From: Rohdeia sp041398665
GTDB lineage: Bacteria; Planctomycetota; UBA1135; GCA-002686595
NCBI GenBank assembly: GCA_041398665.1
Contig: JAWKUH010000017.1
Coordinates: 1 to 64,000, forward strand
Direction: 5' to 3'
Length of the DNA: 64,000 bases
Shown here one piece after another: positions 47,196 through 56,400 of the stretch. Numbering within the stretch: position 1 is the stretch's first letter; the number at the start of each line of letters is the position of its first letter. The position numbers and the translations under genes are program-made. Under the pieces are notes generated by a model. It did not search any database. It was not told where the DNA came from and was given only the letters and a program-made list of their open reading frames with translations.

Positions 47196-49463
47196 CTACG
47201 AGAACCTCGGCCGCACCGCCAGGTACTGCTTCGGGAAGTGGTGCGTCGGCACCTCCATCTCGATCGCCGCACGCTGCGTCAGGTACGGATCGACGAGGTG
47301 CGGACGCGCGAGGCTGGTCGGCTCGGCCGCCGCGGGACCGTGTTCGCGTGGTCGACGCCCTGGATCGCCGACGGACATGACGACGGCTCCGGTCTCCGCC
47401 CGGATGCGGTCGGCGAACGGGACCTGGTACATCCGCCCGTAGTTCGGCTTCGACAGCGGCGTGTTGCCGCCCGTGCTCACGTCCACGAAGTCGCAGCCCA
47501 GGGCGAGCAGCGCCTTCACCGTCCCGACGGTGTCCTCGATCGTCGTTCCCTCGTCGAGGTCGGGCGAACGCTCCGCCCAGTCCGTCGCGCTGAGGCGCGC
47601 ACCGACCGGCATGCCCTTCGGCACCGCAGCGCGAACCGCACGGAAGACGCGCAGCGGGAAGCGCATGCGGTTCTCGAGGCTGCCGCCGTACTCGTCGGTT
47701 CGCCGGTTCGCGGCCGGCGAGAGGAACGCCGAGAGCAGGTAACCGTGCGCCATGTGCAGCTCGATCAGGTCGAAGCCGGCCTCGACGGACAGCTCCGCCG
47801 CGCGCACGAACGCCGCCTCGACGCGGTCCATGTCGGCCGCGTCCATCTCCTTCGGCACGTGCCAACCCGGACCGAACGGCAGCGCCGACGGACCGATCGT
47901 CGGCCATGCGTCCGCGCCCGTGAGCGGCGCGTCGCCCTCCCACGGACGGCTGCAGCTCGCCTTGCGGCCGGCGTGCGCCAGTTGGATCCCGATCTTCGAG
48001 GCGGAGTGCGTGTGCACGAAGTCGACGACGCGTCGCCAACCGTCGCGGTGCGCGTCGCTCCACATGCCCGCGCAACCCGGCGAGATGCGTCCCGCCGCCT
48101 CGACGTTCGTCATCTCCGTCATGACGAGCCCGGCGCCGCCGACCGCGCGCGACCCGAGGTGCACGAGGTGCCACTCGTTCGGGAGACCTTCCGTCGACGA
48201 GTACATGCACATCGGCGACACGACGATGCGGTTCGCGAGCTCGACGTCGCGGAGCCGGATCGGCTTGAAGGCCGGCGGCTGGCTCGGACCGTCCGCGTGC
48301 CCGCCGCTCGCCCCGTCGCGCCAGAACCACTCGCGCACGCGCGCCACGAGCTCGGGGTCGCGCAGCGCGAGGTTGTCGTACGTGATGCGCTTGCTGCGCG
48401 TCATCAGGTCGAACATGAACTGGAGCGGTTCCTCGCGCACGTGCCGCTGCGCCTCCTCGAACCACTCGAGGCTCGTCTGCGCGCTCTTCTGGAGCTTGAG
48501 CGTCTCGACGTAGCGCGTCTCCTGGTAGTCCTCGAGCGCGCGTCCCGTCGCGTGGTAGCCGTGGCGCTCGAGCGCCTCGACGAGCGCGATCGCGTCCTCC
48601 ATCGCGAGCTTCGTCCCCGAACCGATCGAGAAGTGCGCGCTGTGCGCCGCGTCGCCCACGAGCACGACCTTGTCGTCGTGCCAGTGCTCGGCGACGACGT
48701 TCGGGAACTGGCGCCAGATCGATCGGTTCGCGAGCAGACGGTGTCCGTCGAGGTACTCGGCGAACGTCCGCTCGCAGTAGGCGACGGTCTCCTCCTCGGT
48801 CGCGCGGTCGAGTCCGGCCTTCCGCCACGTGTCCTCGTGGCACTCGACGATCCACGTGCCCAGCATCGTCCCGTCCTCGTGACGTTCGAACGGGTAGGCG
48901 TGCACCATGAACAGGCCGTGCTCGTTCTCGTGGAAGACGAAGGTGAACGCCTCCATCGGCTTGGTCGTCCCGAGCCACGCGAAGCGGCACTTGCGCATCT
49001 CGACCCGCGGGCGGAAGACGTCGGCGAGCTGCGTCCGCACCGCGCTGTTGATCCCGTCCGCCGCGAGGACCAGGTCGTACGAGTCGCGGATCTCGTCGAG
49101 CGTCACCTCCGTCTCGAAGTGCAGCACGACGCCGAGCTCGCGGCAGCGGTTCTGCAGGATGCGCAGGAGTTCGCGCCGCGCGATCCCGACGAAGCCGTGG
49201 CCGGTCGAGCGCACGACCTCGCCCTTGTGGTACGTCTCGATGTCCGTCCAGTGCACGAAGCCGTCCGCGATCGCGCGGTACGTCGGCTCGTCGGCGTGCA
49301 GGAAGTTGCCGAGCGTCTCGTCCGAGAAGACGACCCCCCAACCGAACGTGTCGTCGGGCCTGTTGCGCTCGAACACCTCGACGTGCGCGTCGGGCACGCG
49401 CGACTTGAGGAGGAGGGCGAAGTAGAGGCCGGCGGGACCACCGCCGATGCTGGCGACGCGCAT
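47196..49463 (-). CDS. Bifunctional FAD monooxygenase / Old-Yellow-Enzyme reductase (2-aminobenzoyl-CoA monooxygenase/reductase or salicylyl-CoA 5-hydroxylase type)
   Basis: The protein has 755 residues. Residues 1-395 are a flavin monooxygenase: RVASIGGGPAGLYFALLL (FAD, GxGxxG), FGWGVVFSDETLGNF, and KVVLVGDAAHSAHFSIGSG (second FAD motif). Residues 400-750 are an NADH:flavin oxidoreductase: RIVVSPMCMYSSTEGLPNEW, GRISPGCAGMW, LIELHMAHGYLLSAFLSP and NRRTDEYGGSLENR. This fusion is known for enzymes that hydroxylate and then reduce aromatic acyl-CoA rings. Residues about 697-717 (47311-47370) read through a region where a different frame would match the family (AIQGVDHANTV), so paired indels are likely; the end is again in frame. 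No CoA ligase is adjacent. Confidence 0.85.
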   Translation of the reverse strand: MRVASIGGGPAGLYFALLLKSRVPDAHVEVFERNRPDDTFGWGVVFSDETLGNFLHADEPTYRAIADGFVHWTDIETYHKGEVVRSTGHGFVGIARRELLRILQNRCRELGVVLHFETEVTLDEIRDSYDLVLAADGINSAVRTQLADVFRPRVEMRKCRFAWLGTTKPMEAFTFVFHENEHGLFMVHAYPFERHEDGTMLGTWIVECHEDTWRKAGLDRATEEETVAYCERTFAEYLDGHRLLANRSIWRQFPNVVAEHWHDDKVVLVGDAAHSAHFSIGSGTKLAMEDAIALVEALERHGYHATGRALEDYQETRYVETLKLQKSAQTSLEWFEEAQRHVREEPLQFMFDLMTRSKRITYDNLALRDPELVARVREWFWRDGASGGHADGPSQPPAFKPIRLRDVELANRIVVSPMCMYSSTEGLPNEWHLVHLGSRAVGGAGLVMTEMTNVEAAGRISPGCAGMWSDAHRDGWRRVVDFVHTHSASKIGIQLAHAGRKASCSRPWEGDAPLTGADAWPTIGPSALPFGPGWHVPKEMDAADMDRVEAAFVRAAELSVEAGFDLIELHMAHGYLLSAFLSPAANRRTDEYGGSLENRMRFPLRVFRAVRAAVPKGMPVGARLSATDWAERSPDLDEGTTIEDTVGTVKALLALGCDFVDVSTGGNTPLSKPNYGRMYQVPFADRIRAETGAVVMSVGDPGRRPREHGPAAAEPTSLARPHLVDPYLTQRAAIEMEVPTHHFPKQYLAVRPRFS

Positions 49464-49504
49464 GGGTCGTCTCGGGGGGAGTGGGTCGTGAGGTTCCGGT
49501 CCCG

Positions 49505-50695
<1,191 letters not shown>

Positions 50696-50781
50696 CGCGA
50701 CGCACGATATCCCCGCGGGCTCGCCCGCAGAAGGCGGGGCGGCGTCTTCGGTGTCGCGGCCCGCGCGAGTACCGTGACGGC

Positions 50782-51564
50782 ATGCCGAACGACGTCGCCT
50801 CCGCACTCCTCCGTATCGTCGACCGGCTCTCCGCCGAGCTCGCCGAGCTGTCCTTCGGCCCGCCCGTCGCGCACGTCTACGACCCGTCGGACTACGCGCG
50901 CGGAGCCGCGGGAGCCTACGTCCGGCGCTTCGCGCGCGCCGGCGTCCCCGCGCTGCTCGTCGGCATGAATCCCGGTCCCTACGGCATGGTGCAGACCGGC
51001 GTGCCGTTCGGCGAGGTCGCGGCGGTGCGCGACTGGCTCGGCATCACGAGCGGTGTCGGTCGCCCCGCGTCGGAGCACCCCGCGCGACCCGTCGACGGCT
51101 TCGAGTGCACCCGCAGCGAGGTCAGCGGTCGCCGCGTGTGGGGTTGGGCGCAGGAGCGCTTCGGCGAACCCGAGCGCTTCTTCGAACGCTTCTTCGTCTG
51201 GAACTACTGCCCGCTCGCGTTCCTCGAGGAGTCCGGGCGCAACCGCACGCCGGACAAGCTGCCGGTCGCGGAGCGCGACGCGCTGTTCGCGGCCTGCGAC
51301 CGCGCGTTGGCCGGGTTCGTGGAGGTCCTCGACCCGGCGATCGTCGTCGGCGTCGGCCGCTTCGCCCTCGACCGGGTCCGGGCCGCGCTGCCCGAGGGGC
51401 ACGGTCGGCGGGTCGGGACGGTCCTCCACCCCAGCCCGGCGAGCCCGATCGCGAACCGCGGCTGGGCGCCCCAGGCGGAGAAGCAGCTCGCGGCGCTCGG
51501 CATCGACGTCGAGGGCGCTCTCGCCGCCCGCCGCGCGCGCCGCCGCGACGAATCAAACATTTGA
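50782..51564 (+). CDS. SMUG1-type uracil-DNA glycosylase
   Basis: The protein has 260 residues. LLVGMNPGPYGMVQTGVPFG near residue 58 is the SMUG motif 1 with the catalytic asparagine; NYCPLAFLEESGRN is the pocket segment; HPSPASPIANRGW near residue 215 is motif 2. The enzyme excises uracil and related damaged pyrimidines. Its last codons, including the stop, overlap the proposed operator for the next gene. It is divergent from malic enzyme with a gap of 86 bases. Confidence 0.92.
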   Translation: MPNDVASALLRIVDRLSAELAELSFGPPVAHVYDPSDYARGAAGAYVRRFARAGVPALLVGMNPGPYGMVQTGVPFGEVAAVRDWLGITSGVGRPASEHPARPVDGFECTRSEVSGRRVWGWAQERFGEPERFFERFFVWNYCPLAFLEESGRNRTPDKLPVAERDALFAACDRALAGFVEVLDPAIVVGVGRFALDRVRAALPEGHGRRVGTVLHPSPASPIANRGWAPQAEKQLAALGIDVEGALAARRARRRDESNI

Positions 51565-51566
51565 TT
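51551..51566. promoter_or_regulatory. Probable operator of the TetR-type regulator
   Basis: AATCAAACATTTGATT has perfect 7-bp arms (AATCAAA / TTTGATT) around CA, and is a rare A+T-rich island in this GC-rich region. It lies 36 bases before the GTG of the tetR-type gene, over the glycosylase stop codon. TetR-family proteins bind short palindromes at their own promoters, and TTGATT within it could double as a -35. A matching -10 is not clear. Confidence 0.65.
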
Positions 51567-51602
51567 GAAAAGGGCGCCGCGGGCCCATACCGTCCTCGCC
51601 CC

Positions 51603-52295
51603 GTGGACCCGCGCGCCCAGAGAACCCGCGACGCCCTGCTGGAGTCGGCCAAGACGCTCTTCGCCGAGCGCGGCTACGTCGCCGTCGCCACGCGAGAGAT
51701 CACGGACCGCGCCGGTGTGAACGTCGCGTCGATCGCCTACCACTTCGGCAGCAAGCGCGACCTCTACCTCGCCGCGGTGAAGGATGCGCTGCACCGCCCG
51801 GAGGTCACCGGTGCGTGGGACCTGCTGCGCGCCGAGCACCCCGGCAGGAACGAGGCGATCCGCACGTTCGAGGGCTTCGTGCGCGGGATGGTCGAGGGCA
51901 TGCTCATCGACGAGGAGTTCGGCGCGTGCACCTGCCTGATGCTGCGCGAGGCGCTCCAACCGAGCGAGGCGATCGACGAGGTCGTCGCCGAGATCGTCGC
52001 CCCGCGCGAGGAGCTGCTCGTCGGCATCGTGCGCGCCATCGCACCCGCTGCGAGCACGACCGAGGCGCGCCACGCCGCGCGCAGCATCCTCGGCCAGGTC
52101 CTGCACCAGCACCTCTTCCGCCACTTCGTCGAACGACTGCAGGGCCGCAAGCACCGCCCCGCGGACGTTCGCGCCATCGCCGACCACGTCGTGCGCTTCT
52201 CGCTCCGCGGGATCGGCTGCACGGACGCCGTCATCGACCGCGCGCTGCGCGCCGGTCGGACCCCGAGGAAGTCCTCCTCCCCCACGAAGACATGA
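51603..52295 (+). CDS. TetR/AcrR-family repressor
   Basis: The protein has 230 residues. RTRDALLESAKTLFAERGYVAVATREITDRAGVNVASIAYHFGSK is the TetR helix-turn-helix, here cited by its ends RTRDALLESA and IAYHFGSKRDLYL (residues 6-55). The C-terminal region (CTCLMLREALQPSEA) resembles the CerR/DUF1956 type that controls efflux pumps. It starts with GTG 51603 and overlaps the next gene by ATGA, so it is the first gene of the efflux operon and probably represses itself and the pump. Confidence 0.9.
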   Translation: MDPRAQRTRDALLESAKTLFAERGYVAVATREITDRAGVNVASIAYHFGSKRDLYLAAVKDALHRPEVTGAWDLLRAEHPGRNEAIRTFEGFVRGMVEGMLIDEEFGACTCLMLREALQPSEAIDEVVAEIVAPREELLVGIVRAIAPAASTTEARHAARSILGQVLHQHLFRHFVERLQGRKHRPADVRAIADHVVRFSLRGIGCTDAVIDRALRAGRTPRKSSSPTKT

Positions 52296-53440
52296 CTCCC
52301 CAGATCCTCCCCTCCGCCCCGAGGACGCTCGCGGCCCTGGCCCTCGCGCTCGGGTCCTTCGTCACCCAGGCCTCCGCACAGGGACCCGGCGGTCCCGCAC
52401 CCGTCCGCGTCGACGGCGCCTCCGTCGAGAACGTCCAGGAGATGCGCCGCGTCACCGGCGAGATCCGCGCGAAGCAGAGCTCGCTCGTCGCGGTCCGCGA
52501 GGGCGGCATCGTCTCCGAGCTGCTCGTCCGCGAGGGCGATCGCGTCGAGGAGGGACAGCCGCTCGCGCGTCTCGACGGCGTTCGCCTCGGGGACGAGCTC
52601 GCGGTCCTGCTCGCGCAGCTCGAGGAGTCGCGCGCCGCCGTCGAGGAACAGCGCGCCGTCGTCTCGCAGGCGGAGTTCGACCTCACGACGCTCGAGGAGC
52701 TCGCGAAGCGCGACGCCGCCAACCAGAAGGAGCTCGTCGACGCGCGCTCCAGCCTCGCCGTCGAACGCGCGCGGCTCGCGCGCAGCGAACGCGGCGTCAC
52801 CGTCTTCGAGGCGCGGCGCCAGCAGCTCCAGCAGCGCGTCGCCGACATGGAGCCGCGCGCGCCCTTCTCGGGCGTCGTCGTCGCGCGCCACACCGAGGTC
52901 GGCGCGTGGCTCGCGGCCGGTGCCCCGATCGTCCAGCTCGTGTCGGACCGGAGCCTCGAGGTGCGCCTCGACGTGCCGCAGGCCTACTGGTCGCCGCTCG
53001 CCGCGTCGCAGGACCCGATCCAGCTCGGCGTCGACGCCGTGGGCTCGCGCACGAGCACGAACTGGCGCATGGTGCCCGCGATCCAGACGGCCGGTCGCAC
53101 CTTCCCGCTGATCGCCGAACTCGACGACGCGGAGGGACTCGCGCCGGGCATGTCCGTGACGGCGACGGTGCCGACCGGCGAGCGCGCGGACCGCCTCACG
53201 GTGTCGCGCGACGGCGTTCTCCAGGGACCGACGGGCTTCTACGTCTACGTCGCGCGCCCCGGCGCCGACGGTGCGCCGCACACCGCGGCGATTGCGCCGG
53301 TGCAGGTCCTGTTCTACTCGGGCGACCGCGTCGTCGTGCAGTCGCCCGCGCTCACCGCGGGCGACCTCGTCGTGGTCGAGGGCAACGAGCGCCTCTACCC
53401 CGGCCAACCCGTCGCTCCGATGGGAGGTTCGGGCCAGTGA
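52292..53440 (+). CDS. RND efflux periplasmic adaptor (membrane fusion protein)
   Basis: The protein has 382 residues. A signal peptide (about 1-29, ending ASAQ) is followed by a split lipoyl domain (GGIVSELLVREGDRVEEGQP and RAPFSGVVVARHTEVGAWL), a coiled-coil hairpin of about 90 residues (ELAVLLAQLEESRAAVEEQR ...), and beta-barrel and membrane-proximal domains. It bridges the inner-membrane pump and the outer-membrane channel. ATG 52292 overlaps the repressor stop, and its stop overlaps the GTG of the permease. Confidence 0.93.
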   Translation: MTPQILPSAPRTLAALALALGSFVTQASAQGPGGPAPVRVDGASVENVQEMRRVTGEIRAKQSSLVAVREGGIVSELLVREGDRVEEGQPLARLDGVRLGDELAVLLAQLEESRAAVEEQRAVVSQAEFDLTTLEELAKRDAANQKELVDARSSLAVERARLARSERGVTVFEARRQQLQQRVADMEPRAPFSGVVVARHTEVGAWLAAGAPIVQLVSDRSLEVRLDVPQAYWSPLAASQDPIQLGVDAVGSRTSTNWRMVPAIQTAGRTFPLIAELDDAEGLAPGMSVTATVPTGERADRLTVSRDGVLQGPTGFYVYVARPGADGAPHTAAIAPVQVLFYSGDRVVVQSPALTAGDLVVVEGNERLYPGQPVAPMGGSGQ

Positions 53441-56400
53441 ACTTCATCGCCGGCGCCGTCCGTCAACCGGTCACCGTCGCCGTCGGCGTCGTCCTCGTGG
53501 TGCTCTCGGGGATCGTCGCCTTCGGTCGCATTCCGATCCAGCTCACCCCCAACGTCGAGGACACGATCGTCGCCGTCACGACGAGATGGGAGGGAGCGAG
53601 TCCGATCGAGGTCGAGCAGGAGATCGTCGACCGCCAGGAGGAGAAGCTCCAGGGCATCGCGAACCTGAAGGCCATCACGAGCAAGAGCTCCCAGGGGCAG
53701 GGGCTCGTGCGCCTCGAGTTCGGCGTGGGGACGCCGAAGGAGGAGGCGCTGCGGGAGGTGAGCGACAAGCTCCGCGAGGTGCCGCAGTACCCGGAAGGCG
53801 TGGACGAGCCCGTGATCGCCGCGTCCGACCCGGAGAACCGCGACTACATCGCGTGGGTCATCCTCCGCACGGACGCCGAGGACTACGACATCCGCGAGCT
53901 CCAGGACTTCGCCGAGGACCGGATGAAGCCGGCCCTCGAGCGCATCCCGGGCATGTCGGAGGTCAACGTCCTCGGCGGACGTGAACGCGAGGTCCAGGTC
54001 CGCTACGACCCGGAACTCCTCGCGGCCAAGGGCATCACCGCCGCCCAGTTCGCCGCCGCCCTCCGCCGCGACAACCGCGACGTCTCGGCGGGCGCGCTCG
54101 AGCAGAACAAGTCGGACGTGCGCGTGCGCGTCGCCGGACAGTACGAGGAGGTCGGCGAGGTCGAGAACACCGTCGTCGGGTACCTCTCGGGCGCGCCGGT
54201 GTACGTGCGCGACGTCGCCGAGGTCGTGCCGACCTACAAGGAGGCGCGGACGTTCGTGCGTTCGCGCGGCCAGCAGGTCCTCGCGATCAACTTCCAGAAG
54301 GAGGTCGGCGCGAACGTGATCGAGGTCATGGACGGGCTGAAGGCCCAGATCGAGCGCATGAACGCGCCCGGCGGGCTGCTCGACGTCCAGGCGCGCAAGA
54401 TCGGCTTGCCCGGCAAGCTGTGGCTCGAGCAGGCCTACGACCAGACGATCTACATCGACGACGCGCTCGCGCTCGTGCGCGACAACATCTGGATCGGCGG
54501 TGCGCTCGCGGTGCTCGTCCTTCTGTTGTTCCTGCGCAACGTCCGCACGGTCGGCATCATCGCGCTCGCGATCCCGATCTCGATCGTCGGCGCCGTCGTC
54601 GCCATGGTGGCGCTCGGTCGTTCGATCAACGTCATCAGCCTCGCGGGCATGGCCTTCGCGGTCGGCATGGTGGTCGACAACGCCATCGTCGTGCTGGAGA
54701 ACATCTTCCGGCACATCGAGATGGGCAAGCCGCCGCTGCGCGCGTCGATCGACGGGGGCAAGGAGGTGTTCGGCGCGGTCGTCGCGGCGACGCTCACGAC
54801 GGTCGTGGTGTTCATCCCGATCCTCCTGATCGAGGAGGAGGCCGGGCAGCTCTTCCGCGACATCTCGCTCGCGATCGTCGCCGCGGTCGCGCTGAGTCTG
54901 CTCGTCTCGGTCACGGTCATCCCGACGACCGCCGCGCGGATCCTGCGCGCGAAGAAGCGGGCCGAGGACGGCTCGGCGCCGGCACGCAAACGCGCGTTCT
55001 TCGCGGACGGCGTCGCCGGGCTGGTGCACCGCCTCAACGGCAGCGTGATCGTGCGCATCGCGCTCGTCGCCGCGCTGACCGTGGCCTCGGTCGTCGGGAC
55101 GGCGGTGCTCATGCCGCCGACCGACTACCTGCCGACGGGCAACCGCAACCTGGTCTTCGGACTGCTCATCCCGCCGCCCAACTACAGCACGGACCAGCAG
55201 CTCGAGCTCGCGCACCGCATCGAGGCGTCGATCCGCCCGCAGTGGGAGATCGTGACGAACGAACCGGGTTCGGACGGCTACGAGAAGGCGATGGAGGAGC
55301 GCATCGCGCTCCCGCCCCACGAAGGTGAAGAGGGACCGCTCCACGCCCCGGGCCTCGACAACTACTTCGTCGTGAGCTTCGACGGCGTGATGTTCCACGG
55401 CGCGATCAGCAACGAGCCGCAACGCATCGCCGACGTCGTGCCGCTGTTCTACGCGGCGACGAACCCGGCGGTCGTCCCCGGCGTGTACGCGTTCGCGTTC
55501 CAGCTCCCGCTGTTCCGTCTCGGCGGCACGACCGGTTCCGCGATCAAGATCAACCTCTCGGGCGACGACCTCGACGCGGTCGCCCGCGGCGCGGTCGCGG
55601 TGCTGCAACAGCTCATGGGCAAGTACGGCCCGGGCACGGTCCAACCCGACCCGAGCAACTTCAACGTGCCGACGCCCGAGCTGCGCTTCCTCCCGGACCG
55701 CACGCGTCTCGCGGAGGCCGGCCTCACGTTCGAGGACGTCGCCGCCGCCGTGCAGTCGCTCGGCGACGGCGCCATCGTCGGCGAGTTCCGCGACGAGGGC
55801 GACGCGATCGACCTCAAGCTGATCGCGAAGAACGCGCTCGAGGACGGCGCGCTGGACCGCGTCGCCGAGGCGCCGATCGCCACGGACGACGGACGCACGC
55901 TGCCCGTCGGTTCGGTGGCGACGCCGCTGCTCGTCAACGCGCCGCAGCAGATCAACCGCGTCGGCCGCCAGCGCTCGATCACGCTCCAGTTCACGCCGCC
56001 CCAGGGCGTGCCCCTCGGCCAGGCGATCGACGAGGTCGCAGCGGTGCTCGAGTCGGCGCGTGCCTCGGGAGCGCTCGGCCCGGACATCGACTCGAGCTTC
56101 TCCGGTTCCGCGAGCAAGCTCGCCGCGGTGCAGAACGCACTGCTCGGCGACGGCACGCTGCGCGGCATCCTCGGCAGCTCGCTCGTGCTCGCGCTGCTCG
56201 TCGTGTACCTGATGATGTGCGTGCTCTTCCAGAGCTTCGCCCTGCCGCTCGTCATCATGTTCAGCGTGCCGCTGGCGACGCTCGGCGGTTTCGGCGCCCT
56301 CGCGCTCGTGCACGAGTGGTCGCTCTCCGACCCCTACCTGCCGATCCAGAAGCTCGACGTCCTCACGATGCTCGGCTTCGTCATCCTGATCGGCGTCGTC

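Noticed and set aside
55258..55280. AACGAACCGGGTTCGG inside the RND permease resembling the palindrome family
   Set aside because: It encodes normal permease residues (TNEPGSDG) and is isolated, so coincidence is likely.
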